Source: an uncultured beta proteobacterium (GTDB taxonomy: Bacteria > Pseudomonadota > Gammaproteobacteria > Burkholderiales > Rhodocyclaceae). Taken from it: 64,000 nt of DNA. Location of the stretch: contig CAINHS010000006.1 in the NCBI GenBank assembly GCA_903848955.1, positions 1 through 64,000 on the forward strand, written 5' to 3'. Made by a program: the position numbers and the translations under genes. Of this stretch, positions 37,650-45,347 are shown piece by piece (position 1 is the first letter of the stretch; each line of letters opens with the position of its first letter). Under the pieces are notes generated by a model that ran no database searches, was not told the DNA's origin, and was given only the letters and a program-made list of their open reading frames with translations.

Positions 37650-38447
37650 ATGGGTAAGATCATTCGATTGCTGTTCCCGCTGTTGTGTCTGGCGGCGACA
37701 GCATCAGCCATCGGCGGGGATCTGGCGGCCGGTCATGAGCCGTCGTTTCCGTCGCAGGGGGTGTTGTTCGTGACGCCATTGCTGTCGGAGGCGGAGGAGG
37801 TGGAATACCGTGCCCGCATACGAACGGCAAAGGATCAGTCTGAACGGGAGCGGATACGCGCCACGCATTACGATCTGATGCGGACCCGCGCCAAGGAGCG
37901 CGGTTATGACTTGCCGGCGACCCGCCCGGCTGCGACCGGTGTGACCGGGGAGGAATTCGGCCCGAAACTGCTGGGCGAGGAGGAGCGCGCTGCCCAGCGG
38001 GCGAAGCTGCGCGCTGCCAGGATCGAAGCGTCCGCGGCGGGCCCAGCACCGGCACGGCCGGAACCCGTCGTTCAGTTGGCCAAGCCGGTCAATGCCGCAA
38101 CGGTTGCCGAAACCGGAAAGAGCAAAGCGGAGGGAGTGGCCGTTCCTTCGTCTCGCACACCGGCTCCGCTGCCGGCTTCAGTTCCGGCGCCTGCCGCCTC
38201 CGCCCAATCCGCCGCCGCGACTGGCGCCAAGGCTGCGCCGGCGGCTGAGGGGCGGCCGGCAGCGCTCCTGTTGCCCGGAATCGATACGATTTTCGGTCAG
38301 CAACTGATGAGCGAGGAGGAGAAGGCAGCGTTCCGCGCCCGCCTTCGCCGGGCCAAGACCGACGAGGAGCGCGCGGCAATCCGTGCCGAGCGTGACCGGC
38401 AGATCGACCTGCGCGCCAAAGAAAAGGGCGTGAATCTGCCCAGGTAA
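37650..38447 (+). CDS. Exported protein with repeated charged helical module
   Basis: A 265-residue protein of unknown function with a signal peptide (M-G-K-I-I-R-L-L-F-P-L-L-C-L, cleavage after A-S-A). A module of about 45 residues (L-[LM]-S-E-x-E-x-x-x-[YF]-R-A-R-[IL]-R-x-A-K ... R-A-K-E-[RK]-G-x-[DN]-L-P) occurs at about residues 40-90 and 220-265, with a shorter version at about 110-130 (L-L-G-E-E-E-R-A-A-Q-R-A-K-L-R-A-A-R). An Ala/Pro-rich linker separates them. The modules look like amphipathic helical hairpins. Confidence 0.8.
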   Translation: MGKIIRLLFPLLCLAATASAIGGDLAAGHEPSFPSQGVLFVTPLLSEAEEVEYRARIRTAKDQSERERIRATHYDLMRTRAKERGYDLPATRPAATGVTGEEFGPKLLGEEERAAQRAKLRAARIEASAAGPAPARPEPVVQLAKPVNAATVAETGKSKAEGVAVPSSRTPAPLPASVPAPAASAQSAAATGAKAAPAAEGRPAALLLPGIDTIFGQQLMSEEEKAAFRARLRRAKTDEERAAIRAERDRQIDLRAKEKGVNLPR

Positions 38448-38468
38448 AGCCGGATAAACCCCGGCACG

Positions 38469-38675
38469 CTACCCCGGTTTGAGGCTCTCCGGCGTTGCCG
38501 GCCAATGGATGACCGTATCGGCCAGGGCCACGGCATCCAGTATCCGGTCGTAGTCGCATCGCGAAAGATCCTCGACCGTCACCCGGGTGCCCAACTGAGC
38601 AAAGGCCGCCGCCAATTCATCAATCCGGCCGCGCCCGCTTTCGCCTGCATGCAGGAACAATATGTTCTGATTCAT
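38469..38675 (-). CDS. Small protein, possible DsrE/DsrH-like fold
   Basis: A 68-residue protein: beta strand N-I-L-F-L-H-A-G, helix E-L-A-A-A-F-A-Q-L, strand V-T-V-E-D-L, helix and strand A-D-T-V-I-H-W-P. This alternation resembles a cut-down DsrE/F/H fold. One cysteine (Cys40). It is the last gene of the leftward sulfur set and its start overlaps the previous stop (ATGA). The assignment rests on context and pattern only. Confidence 0.6.
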   Translation of the reverse strand: MNQNILFLHAGESGRGRIDELAAAFAQLGTRVTVEDLSRCDYDRILDAVALADTVIHWPATPESLKPG

Positions 38676-38926
38676 ATCACATACACCACGTTGGCGGCAG
38701 CCATTTCCTGTGCCAGTCGTCCGCACTGCTGCGCGGCGTCCGGAAGCTGTTCGCAGGGGACATCGGCGAAATCCAGCACTTCGCGCTGTTCGGCAATGGC
38801 CGGAGTGTCTTCGAGTTCGCCGACGACAACAACTCTGACGATGTCGCTGAGCAGGGCGAGTCCGACTGCGACGCGCAATGCTTCGACCTTGTTGTTCCTG
38901 GCAACGACCAGTATTTGTTTTGTCAT
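38672..38926 (-). CDS. Small DsrE-fold-like protein
   Basis: An 84-residue protein with Q-I-L-V-V-A-R-N-N-K-V-E-A-L-R-V-A-V-G-L-A-L-L, a strand V-R-V-V-V-V-G-E-L, two cysteines (near 58 and 68) and a final strand N-V-V-Y-V-I. It resembles DsrE-type sulfur-relay proteins but is about 40 residues shorter than DsrE or DsrF. It lies six bases after the next gene and overlaps the following one, so all three small genes are translated together. Confidence 0.65.
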   Translation of the reverse strand: MTKQILVVARNNKVEALRVAVGLALLSDIVRVVVVGELEDTPAIAEQREVLDFADVPCEQLPDAAQQCGRLAQEMAAANVVYVI

Positions 38927-38932
38927 GAGGGT

Positions 38933-39229
38933 TCAGAAGACGATGACGCGATCGCACAGGTGGGCCAGTTCGGCGTTCTGGTACTGGCTGCCCATGGTGA
39001 CGCCGGGCGCGATGTCGCCACCGCCAAAATGGTCCCAACTGTGTTCGCAGACCGTAACTTGAATAGCCCCGGCGCCAGCCAGTTCCTGCAGGGCGCGGGA
39101 ATGAGCGATGCGTACTCCGGCGTCGGTGAGAAAACAGCGAATCTGCCAGCCCCGTTTCGCCGCCGCAGCGGCCAGGCCGACCAGGTGATCTTCTTCCGCA
39201 TCACTTGCCGCAACCAGTCCCAATAGCAT
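38933..39229 (-). CDS. Small DsrE-fold-like protein
   Basis: A 98-residue protein starting L-G-L-V-A-A-S-D-A-E-E-D-H-L-V-G-L-A-A-A-A, with strand Q-I-R-C-F-L-T-D-A-G-V and a conserved-looking V-C-E-H-S-W-D whose Cys sits where DsrE-family proteins can carry an active thiol. The C-terminal strand D-R-V-I-V-F closes the fold. GGAGGAGG precedes the ATG. Likely a persulfide carrier partner of the TusA protein, by context. Confidence 0.68.
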   Translation of the reverse strand: MLLGLVAASDAEEDHLVGLAAAAAKRGWQIRCFLTDAGVRIAHSRALQELAGAGAIQVTVCEHSWDHFGGGDIAPGVTMGSQYQNAELAHLCDRVIVF

Positions 39230-39250
39230 TTGCCTTGCCTCCTCCTGCCC

Positions 39251-39382
39251 TCAATGGGCCTTGCCGGAATTGACCTGGGGCACCGCCCCGCCAGGCGCAT
39301 CGCCCGGGCCCATGGTGTAGGCCATGATGAGGCCGAGGAAGGCCAGAACAATGGCGATGACAATGGCAATGTACTTGTTCAT
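39251..39382 (-). CDS. 43-residue single-span membrane peptide
   Basis: ATG 39382 follows GGGAGAG at a good distance. The product has one transmembrane helix (residues 4-23, Y-I-A-I-V-I-A-I-V-L-A-F-L-G-L-I-M-A) and a short Gly/Pro-rich soluble tail. It lies between the TusA gene and the DsrE-like genes, in the same direction with short gaps. Function unknown; small membrane peptides in operons often stabilise a neighbouring membrane complex. Confidence 0.65.
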   Translation of the reverse strand: MNKYIAIVIAIVLAFLGLIMAYTMGPGDAPGGAVPQVNSGKAH

Positions 39383-39396
39383 GCCGCGCTCTCCCG

Positions 39397-39654
39397 CTAG
39401 CCCTTGCGAATCTGCCAGCGCATGGTCGACTTGCCCGTTTCCTTTTCTTGGGAAAGGATCTGGTCGCCATTGGCTTGGCACATGGCCGCAATCGACTCGC
39501 CCGAAGACGGATTGTCGAACACCACTTCGAGGGTATCGCCCTGTTTCAGTTTTTCCAGACCCTTCTTGGTGTACATCTGCGGGTGCGGGCAGACATAGCC
39601 TTGAATATCCAGCATGTAGCTTCCCTCGCCCATCTTCTCGAACTTGACTGCCAT
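39397..39654 (-). CDS. TusA-family sulfur carrier protein
   Basis: An 85-residue SirA/TusA-fold protein with the signature V-C22-P-H-P25 (CPxP) whose cysteine carries persulfide, then L-E-K-L-K-Q-G-D-T-L-E-V-V-F-D-N-P. TusA relatives beside YeeE/YedE transporters (TsuB in E. coli) receive sulfur from imported thiosulfate. It lies 33 bases downstream of the transporter gene. Confidence 0.9.
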   Translation of the reverse strand: MAVKFEKMGEGSYMLDIQGYVCPHPQMYTKKGLEKLKQGDTLEVVFDNPSSGESIAAMCQANGDQILSQEKETGKSTMRWQIRKG

Positions 39655-39687
39655 AGCCTATTGACCTCCAATGAATTGCAGCATTAC

Positions 39688-41154
39688 TCAGAAATCGTCA
39701 AGCGCGGCCATTTCCTTGGCCATCTTGCGCTCTATCCACCAGTTGAAGAATTTCACGCCGATCAGTCCGCCGACAGTCATGCCCAGGCCGAACAGCCAGC
39801 CGGAGGGATCGCCGTTGGTGACGGTGGCGAAAAAGGCGCCGATGTTGCAGCCCATGCCGATGCGCGCGCCTATGCCCATGAGAATGCCGCCGAAAATGGC
39901 CCAGAAGGCGATTTCCAGGCTCGGCACCTTGAACTGGAACTCGTTGTTGAGCAGCGCCATCACGGATGCGCCGCCGATCAGGGACACGGACATCCAGAGC
40001 ACCGGATTCAGCAGCGGATTCGGCACGCCATTGTCGAGACCGAAAAAGATGCTGTCCATGACGTTGTAGCCAAGTTTCTGCATCACCCATGCCGCACCTT
40101 GCGCTTCCTGGGTGGTGATATAGAAATAGCCGGGATCGAATACCGTATCCTGAATGCTGAGTCCGGCGGTGTGCCCCATGGCGGCGAGCAGTTCGCCGGC
40201 GTTGGCGATGCCCAGCCGTTGCTGCAGTCCCTGTATCACCCACATGTGCAGTCCGGCGGCAACCCCGAGCACCAGTCCGGCGATTGCAGTCCTCTTCGAT
40301 GCCGTTATCATGCTCCAGTATCCTGCCAGTTCGGTGCGGAAGCCACGGTAGGCGGCTTCCTTGCCGCGCAGGTAACCCTTGCGGTACCAGTTGAAGTAGA
40401 TGGCGGCGAGAATGATGATGGCGGGAATGATGGCGTTTACCAGTGAGTTGCCAATGAACGCCGCGGCGATCGGATTCTTGAACCCGAGCAACTCGCCGAC
40501 CGTGGTTGCGGAGAGGTTCCAGACATACCCGGCCAGGAATTGATCGTACCAGCCGTCGGAGGGCGTCACCGCCGCCGGCAATCCCTTTTCCAGGGCTGAT
40601 GCTGCCCATGTTGCGGGCACCAGGTGGTTCAACCATCCGCCGGCATCGACCAGAAATACCTGGGTGAAGCTCAGGGAAAGGACGACACACAGCGCAGCCA
40701 TGCTGCCCTCGCCGGTCTTGTAGAGGGAACCCGAGGCGCAGCCGCCGGTATAGACCATGCCGATGCCGAAAATCAGTCCGCCGACCACAGAATAGAGCCC
40801 GATGGGCGAGGCGTGGAAGGTGCTCTTGCCTGCAACGGTAACGTAGGCCGAAACCAGGCTGAACAGAACCACGGCGATCATGATGCCGACCGCCATGCGC
40901 GGGACGCCGACAGCGAACAGGTCGCGGATGGCGGATGCCATGCAGAAGCGGCCGTACTGGAGCGACATGCCGTAGATGAAGCCGAACCACAGGTAGGCGG
41001 AAAAGTAGATGTAGCGGTGATCGACAGCGAAGGAGGACAGCGAACAGAGGGCGAAGAAACCCAGCACCATGAAGGCACGGACGACGTTGCGCGGTTCGGT
41101 AACGTTCACCACGGGGGTGTCGACATTGGTCGTATTGCACGGAAGGCTGCTCAT
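39688..41154 (-). CDS. YeeE/YedE (TsuA-type) sulfur-compound transporter
   Basis: A 488-residue inner-membrane protein with about 10-12 hydrophobic helices in two inverted YeeE/YedE halves. Each half carries cysteine-glycine motifs lining the path in TsuA: G-R-F-C-M-A-S, T-G-G-C-A-S-G-S-L-Y-K and G-M-G-C-N-I-G-A-F-F. E. coli TsuA imports thiosulfate. The protein is longer than TsuA (about 350) because of a central region of about 100 residues between the halves (W-Y-D-Q-F-L-A-G-Y to the Y-R-K-G-Y-L-R-G-K-E-A-A-Y-R-G segment). Its ATG overlaps the upstream stop (ATGA). Confidence 0.92.
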   Translation of the reverse strand: MSSLPCNTTNVDTPVVNVTEPRNVVRAFMVLGFFALCSLSSFAVDHRYIYFSAYLWFGFIYGMSLQYGRFCMASAIRDLFAVGVPRMAVGIMIAVVLFSLVSAYVTVAGKSTFHASPIGLYSVVGGLIFGIGMVYTGGCASGSLYKTGEGSMAALCVVLSLSFTQVFLVDAGGWLNHLVPATWAASALEKGLPAAVTPSDGWYDQFLAGYVWNLSATTVGELLGFKNPIAAAFIGNSLVNAIIPAIIILAAIYFNWYRKGYLRGKEAAYRGFRTELAGYWSMITASKRTAIAGLVLGVAAGLHMWVIQGLQQRLGIANAGELLAAMGHTAGLSIQDTVFDPGYFYITTQEAQGAAWVMQKLGYNVMDSIFFGLDNGVPNPLLNPVLWMSVSLIGGASVMALLNNEFQFKVPSLEIAFWAIFGGILMGIGARIGMGCNIGAFFATVTNGDPSGWLFGLGMTVGGLIGVKFFNWWIERKMAKEMAALDDF

Positions 41155-41567
41155 TTCGTTGATTCTCTCCCTGTTGGCCCGGCGCTCCCGGCGCCTGTTG
41201 CCTGTCCGGGCGGCAGGCCATTCTGGCGCTTGCGTAGATAGATCTTCTGGCAATCGCCCGCCGAGACGGTGGCCAGATGATCGCAGTTGCAGTTCGGCAG
41301 CATGAAAGGAATGGTCTCTACCGCGCTCAGGTTATCGGAAACCACCTCCAGCACTGTTCCTGGCTTGGCCCTGTCAATGGTCAGCTTGGTGATCAGGACG
41401 GTACGCAGGCAGTTGTCGCCGACGAAGTTGAGCGATTTGTCCAGTTTGACCACACCTTGCCCGGGAAGATCGACCTCCCGGATTCTCGACCCGACGGGAA
41501 GAGAAAGGCGATGACGGATACCGGACAACGCACGTCCAATTGAACCAAAAAAACAGGATTGAGCCAC
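41151..41567 (-). CDS. TusA-like protein with modified active site
   Basis: A 138-residue protein with a TusA-like core at about residues 40-115 (K-L-D-K-S-L-N-F-V-G-D-N-C53-L-R-T-V-L-I-T-K). The family CPxP appears as C-L-R-T, so the cysteine is kept but both prolines are gone. A second cysteine group, P-N-C-N-C-D-H, is unusual for TusA. A 35-residue N-terminal and a basic C-terminal extension flank the core. GTG 41567 follows AAGGA at a 9-base distance. First gene after the leftward sigma-54 promoter. Confidence 0.7.
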   Translation of the reverse strand: MAQSCFFGSIGRALSGIRHRLSLPVGSRIREVDLPGQGVVKLDKSLNFVGDNCLRTVLITKLTIDRAKPGTVLEVVSDNLSAVETIPFMLPNCNCDHLATVSAGDCQKIYLRKRQNGLPPGQATGAGSAGPTGRESTK

Positions 41568-41601
41568 TCACCATTTCCTTACATGCTTGTACGTAGGCAT
41601 A

Positions 41602-41617
41602 AGCAATTTGTACGCCA
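41602..41617 (-). promoter_or_regulatory. Sigma-54 promoter (leftward, sulfur-transport genes)
   Basis: On the minus strand the sequence reads TGGCGTACAAATTGCT: TGGC at -24 and TTGCT at -12 with exactly ten bases between GG and GC, matching TGGCAC-N5-TTGCW. Transcription would start near 41590, about 23 bases before GTG 41567. Confidence 0.72.
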
Positions 41618-41664
41618 TTCATCGAGGTGCATGAATTGGCAGTGAAATGGTGAAAAGGGCGGTG

Positions 41665-41688
41665 GTTGCGCCAATTCCATATCGCAAC
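41665..41688. promoter_or_regulatory. GTTGCG/CGCAAC inverted repeat, candidate activator site
   Basis: GTTGCG, 12 bases, CGCAAC lies about 85 bases upstream of the leftward start and about 210 bases upstream of the rightward start, a range typical for enhancer sites of sigma-54 activators. Binding by the response regulator at 48712 is inference. Confidence 0.35.
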
Positions 41689-41793
41689 ACTTTGGCCGCC
41701 CATGGCCGGCAGTACTTGGATTTTGCAACATCCGATCCCGCGCCGGATTCCGGCGGCGGCTTGCAATTTGAAAGGCCGCATGCGTGCCTGATG

Positions 41794-41805
41794 AATTGTG
41801 CAATT
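41794..41805. promoter_or_regulatory. AATTGTGCAATT palindrome, candidate activator site
   Basis: An AATTG-TG-CAATT inverted repeat about 90 bases upstream of the predicted rightward sigma-54 start. The half-site TTGCAATTTG at 41761-41770 is related. Binding is inferred from position only. Confidence 0.3.
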
Positions 41806-41860
41806 GCCGGCCGCTGCGGCCGGGTTGGCTAAGTGTTGGATAGTAAATGAAGAAATGGTT

Positions 41861-41876
41861 TGGCATGGATAATGCT
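41861..41876 (+). promoter_or_regulatory. Sigma-54 promoter (rightward, rhodanese-cytochrome genes)
   Basis: TGGCATGGATAATGCT has TGGCA at -24 and TGCT at -12 with exactly ten bases between GG and GC. Transcription would start near 41888, leaving a 69-base leader before ATG 41957. The nearby sigma-54-dependent regulator gene strengthens the call. Confidence 0.75.
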
Positions 41877-41956
41877 CTTGCTCACCCGGCGGCCATGGCA
41901 GGCGTTTGTATGCGGATGGCCGAAGCAGAAATCGAAGTTTCCAAATGGGGGGGAGC

Positions 41957-43489
41957 ATGAACAATTGCGATCACATAGATGAATTCGCTCAGCGGTCCTT
42001 GAGCCGGGTTACCACGCCGCTGATGTTGATTCTGGTGGCGTTTGTCGCGGCGTGCGGCGGCGGGGGCGGCGAAGACAAGAATAGTGGCAGCTTGACCTCC
42101 AGTGCGCTCAAGGTGAGCACCGCGGCGGAAATGGCCGTCGAGTCGGCATCCGACTACAACACCAACACCTACGGGCTGATCACCGGTGCGACGCTCAAGC
42201 GCTGGAAGAACGACTGGGTCAATCAGCGTCCGGCCGGCATCACGGGCAAACTGGTCATCCTTCAGGTCACTGTCGGTGAAGCCGGCTACGAGTACATCAA
42301 GACCAATGGCACCAACGCCTTCACCTATCTCGCGGCCAGTGCCGAGTGGACCATGACGCGCTCCAACGGCATGATCAGCACGACGACCATGGTGCTTGAC
42401 GGGCCGAGCATGGATGCCCAGTTGAAGAAGTACGATATCGATCCGCAGAATGACATGATCGTCATCGCCACGGGTACCGGTACGGCCAGCAATGTCATGG
42501 GCCAGGGCCGCGCCTGGTACGCGCTTCGTTACTGGGGGGTCGATGCCAAAAACATTGCAATCCTCAATGGCGGCAACAAGTGGCAGAACGACGTCAGCCT
42601 TGGTGCGGGCGCCATGGTGGCCGCAACTGACTACAGCCTTACCGGCGCCACGCCGCCCTTGACCGGCCTGAAGTCGGTCAAGAGCCTGGCGATAGACAAC
42701 ACGGTCATGCAGGCGACCGTCGGCGACGTCATGGCCGTCGTACCGGCTACCGACAGCAACGTGAAGAGCGACGGCATCTTCCTCTGGGATGCGCGCACCA
42801 TCACCCAATACAGCGCCGGCCTGAAACGGGAGAAGCAGGATGGCACCGGCACCAGCGTCTGTGCCACCGGCGCCTACTGCGATGCGGCGGCGACCTACGA
42901 CTACATGTTATCGTTCCAGAACGGCGGAACCCGGCAGGGCCATCCCAACGGGGCCATCGACCTCAACTACCTCAATCTGGTCGATGCGGCCAAGGGAGGC
43001 AGTTTCAAGTCGAAGGCCGAACTGGCCGCTTACATGAACGGCGAAGCGGACGCCAGCGGTTACGGCATGGTGGACGGCAGCTACAATCTGGCCGGCGCCG
43101 GCAATGCCTACCAGGCGGGCGATACCGTGATCACTTACTGTGAAACCAGTCAGCGGGCGATGGTCACGGGTATGGCCAGCGCGGTCATTCTCGGCCATCC
43201 GACGCGCATCTACGACGGCGCCATGATCGAGTGGAATTCGCTGTCCTACATGAAGGATCTGCTCGGCAACTACATCCTGCCCGAGAACTCGCCATGGCGG
43301 ACGGACCTGAAATCCTTCTACCGGGCTGCCAGTTCCTTCACGCTGGTGCAGCTGCGCAAGATCATCGATCCTTTTGCCGTCAATGCGAACGGCATTATCG
43401 CTGAGGACAAGGCCTACAAGACGCCGGCGGCCAGCAGCACTTCAAGGAGTGGCGGCGGTGCCGCGCCGGCCAATCCCTGCGGCGGTTAG
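41957..43489 (+). CDS. Rhodanese-domain lipoprotein (ExtH-like)
   Basis: A 510-residue extracytoplasmic lipoprotein. The signal has lipobox V-A-A-C (Cys33) followed by a run of five Gly. Two rhodanese-like halves follow; the C-terminal one keeps the active loop C395-E-T-S-Q-R (CxxxxR) preceded by the D-T-V-I-T-Y strand, so sulfur or selenium transfer is likely. The order rhodanese lipoprotein, multiheme cytochrome, porin recalls the Geobacter ExtHIJKL conduit, where ExtH is a rhodanese lipoprotein; this likeness is by family, not by alignment. GGGGGGGAG precedes the ATG. Confidence 0.85.
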   Translation: MNNCDHIDEFAQRSLSRVTTPLMLILVAFVAACGGGGGEDKNSGSLTSSALKVSTAAEMAVESASDYNTNTYGLITGATLKRWKNDWVNQRPAGITGKLVILQVTVGEAGYEYIKTNGTNAFTYLAASAEWTMTRSNGMISTTTMVLDGPSMDAQLKKYDIDPQNDMIVIATGTGTASNVMGQGRAWYALRYWGVDAKNIAILNGGNKWQNDVSLGAGAMVAATDYSLTGATPPLTGLKSVKSLAIDNTVMQATVGDVMAVVPATDSNVKSDGIFLWDARTITQYSAGLKREKQDGTGTSVCATGAYCDAAATYDYMLSFQNGGTRQGHPNGAIDLNYLNLVDAAKGGSFKSKAELAAYMNGEADASGYGMVDGSYNLAGAGNAYQAGDTVITYCETSQRAMVTGMASAVILGHPTRIYDGAMIEWNSLSYMKDLLGNYILPENSPWRTDLKSFYRAASSFTLVQLRKIIDPFAVNANGIIAEDKAYKTPAASSTSRSGGGAAPANPCGG

Positions 43490-43550
43490 TGCTAACCTAG
43501 CCGGGTAGCGGCGCACGGGCGCTGCGCCCGGCGCGCCGGAAACGGGCAAA

Positions 43551-43585
43551 GGGTGTCGGCTGCAGAAGCTGGCACCCGTTTTTTT
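43551..43585 (+). terminator. Intrinsic terminator between rhodanese and cytochrome genes
   Basis: GGGTGTCGGCT pairs, with one or two G-T pairs, with AGCTGGCACCC around a 5-base loop; seven Ts follow. It stands 10 bases before the GTG of the five-heme cytochrome, so it could attenuate expression of the downstream genes. Confidence 0.75.
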
Positions 43586-43595
43586 CAGGATAGCA

Positions 43596-44879
43596 GTGAC
43601 TATTTCTTGGCCGGGCCGGCATTGGAGTTCGCTGCCTTTGTGGGGCCGCAGTGTCCTGCTGCTGGTCGTTCTGACCTCAGCGGCAGGCGCGGCGGCCATT
43701 TTCTATCGGGCGGCCGTCAAGGCGCCGCCGGATCCGGTGGCGCAGTTTCTCTCCGTGCATTGGGCGCAGCCCGTTCCGCCGCAAGGGGATCCGCCGCCCC
43801 GATTCACGGCTCTGGAAGCATCTTTGGCGCCCGAGTCGTGTGCCGCCTGTCATCCCGCGCAATTTGCCGACTGGAACACGAGCCTGCACAGCAGGGCGAT
43901 GGGGCCGGGGATACGCTGGCAACTGCGTGTATTCGGGCAGGGCGAAGCCAATGACTGTCTGCGCTGCCATGCGCCCTTGGCGGAGCAGAAAGCCCTGGCG
44001 GCTCTGGAATATGGCTGGGCCAATGCGCCGACGGCACCCATGCCTGACTACGTCAGCGCCGACCTGCATCTGCGCGGCAACACCTGTGCTTCCTGCCATG
44101 TCCGCCGGCACCAGGTCTTCGGACCGCCGGCGGCCCATCACGATCCGGCACCCCACGGCGGCTTTGTTGAACAGCAGGCCTTTGGCGACAGCCGTTTTTG
44201 CGCTCCCTGTCATCAGTTCCCCGCCGGTGCCCGCAGCCTGGAAGGCAAACTGATCGAGAATACCTACGAGGAGTGGCGCGCCAGTCCGTCGGCCCGCGCC
44301 GGAGTGAGTTGCCAGAGTTGCCACATGCCGGATCGCCGCCATGTCTGGCGCGGAATTCATGATCCCGACACGGTGCGCAAGGGGTTGCGCCGCGAGCTTG
44401 AACTTAAGCGTCTTGACGACGGACGGCTCGACATCCGGGCCCGCATTACGGCTCCGGGCGTAGGTCATTATTTCCCCACCTATGTGGTACCCAAGGTTCT
44501 GATCAGCTTGCACCTGGTGGGGGCAGGAGGTGAGCGGGAACTCGCCCGCCAGGTCATCGGCAGGACAGTCAGCGTGGACATGGACAAGGAATGGTCGGAC
44601 ACGCGCATTCCTCCCGGCGGCAATTCCGAACTTGCGCTGCAGGTAGCGGCGCCACCGGCGCCGTACCGTGTCGAAATGCGGCTCGAGGTGGCACCGGCGG
44701 AGCACTATGCGCGCATGTATCGCGCCATGTTGCAGCGGAATCCCGACATGGAGGCTGCGACCCTGGCGTTGCTGCGCGAAGCTCTGCGGCAGGCCGATGC
44801 CGCATCGTATCGCCTCGAGGCGGTCGTCGTGGCCGGACCGGCGAACGCCGGTGAAACCGCCCGTGCGATTGCAAATTGA
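43596..44879 (+). CDS. Five-heme cytochrome c, membrane-anchored
   Basis: A 427-residue protein with an N-terminal signal anchor (about residues 17-37) and five C-x-x-C-H heme sites at residues 82, 121, 164, 202 and 239. The C-terminal half (about 260-410) lacks heme sites and looks like a beta-sandwich domain, with H-Y-F-P-T and P-P-G-G-N-S. The first site context, C-A-A-C-H-P-A-Q-F-A-D-W, resembles cytochrome c554-type multiheme proteins. It starts with GTG after AGGA. Likely an electron carrier in the periplasm or at the outer membrane. Confidence 0.9.
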   Translation: MTISWPGRHWSSLPLWGRSVLLLVVLTSAAGAAAIFYRAAVKAPPDPVAQFLSVHWAQPVPPQGDPPPRFTALEASLAPESCAACHPAQFADWNTSLHSRAMGPGIRWQLRVFGQGEANDCLRCHAPLAEQKALAALEYGWANAPTAPMPDYVSADLHLRGNTCASCHVRRHQVFGPPAAHHDPAPHGGFVEQQAFGDSRFCAPCHQFPAGARSLEGKLIENTYEEWRASPSARAGVSCQSCHMPDRRHVWRGIHDPDTVRKGLRRELELKRLDDGRLDIRARITAPGVGHYFPTYVVPKVLISLHLVGAGGERELARQVIGRTVSVDMDKEWSDTRIPPGGNSELALQVAAPPAPYRVEMRLEVAPAEHYARMYRAMLQRNPDMEAATLALLREALRQADAASYRLEAVVVAGPANAGETARAIAN

Positions 44880-45029
44880 AATCGCCTGCCGCCCGCCACC
44901 AATTTTTGCAATGGCTATAAATCCCGTGAGTGCCGGATAACTATATGTTTTGGAAAGGGCTCACTGTAAGGCACATAACGTGCTTGTGCATTCGCGGCAG
45001 CTCGTGTGCTGTGAATCGGGAAGCTCGAC

Positions 45030-45347
45030 ATGCGGTGGATTGCGGGTTTGATCATGATTTTTCTGGGGTATGGGATGCCGGCTCATGCGGCCGCTCAATC
45101 TTCGTCGCCCCCGGATTCGCCAGTCGCGGCTGATGGTATTGATCCGCCCTCGGGCAAAGGGCGTCTGCGCTTCAAGTCACGCGGTCCCGTATGCATGTGC
45201 GGCGATGGTCTCAGCGAAAGGGATATTGAGCGAGCCATGGTGCGGCAAGGACTGGCAAAGGCGCAGGCCGATACGGGTATGCCCCGGGTTGAGGGCGGCA
45301 GGTCGGCAATGGATAAACAAACACCAAGCGGAGGAGTTGCACAATGA
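45030..45347 (+). CDS. Small secreted protein with a C-M-C motif
   Basis: A 105-residue protein with a signal peptide (residues 1-22, cleavage after A-H-A) and a single Cys pair in G-P-V-C-M-C-G-D-G-L-S-E-R-D-I-E-R-A-M. CxC pairs can bind metal or act in disulfide exchange. It is not recognised as a known family. It overlaps the next cytochrome start (ATGA), and 150 bases without a gene separate it from the five-heme cytochrome. Confidence 0.7.
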   Translation: MRWIAGLIMIFLGYGMPAHAAAQSSSPPDSPVAADGIDPPSGKGRLRFKSRGPVCMCGDGLSERDIERAMVRQGLAKAQADTGMPRVEGGRSAMDKQTPSGGVAQ

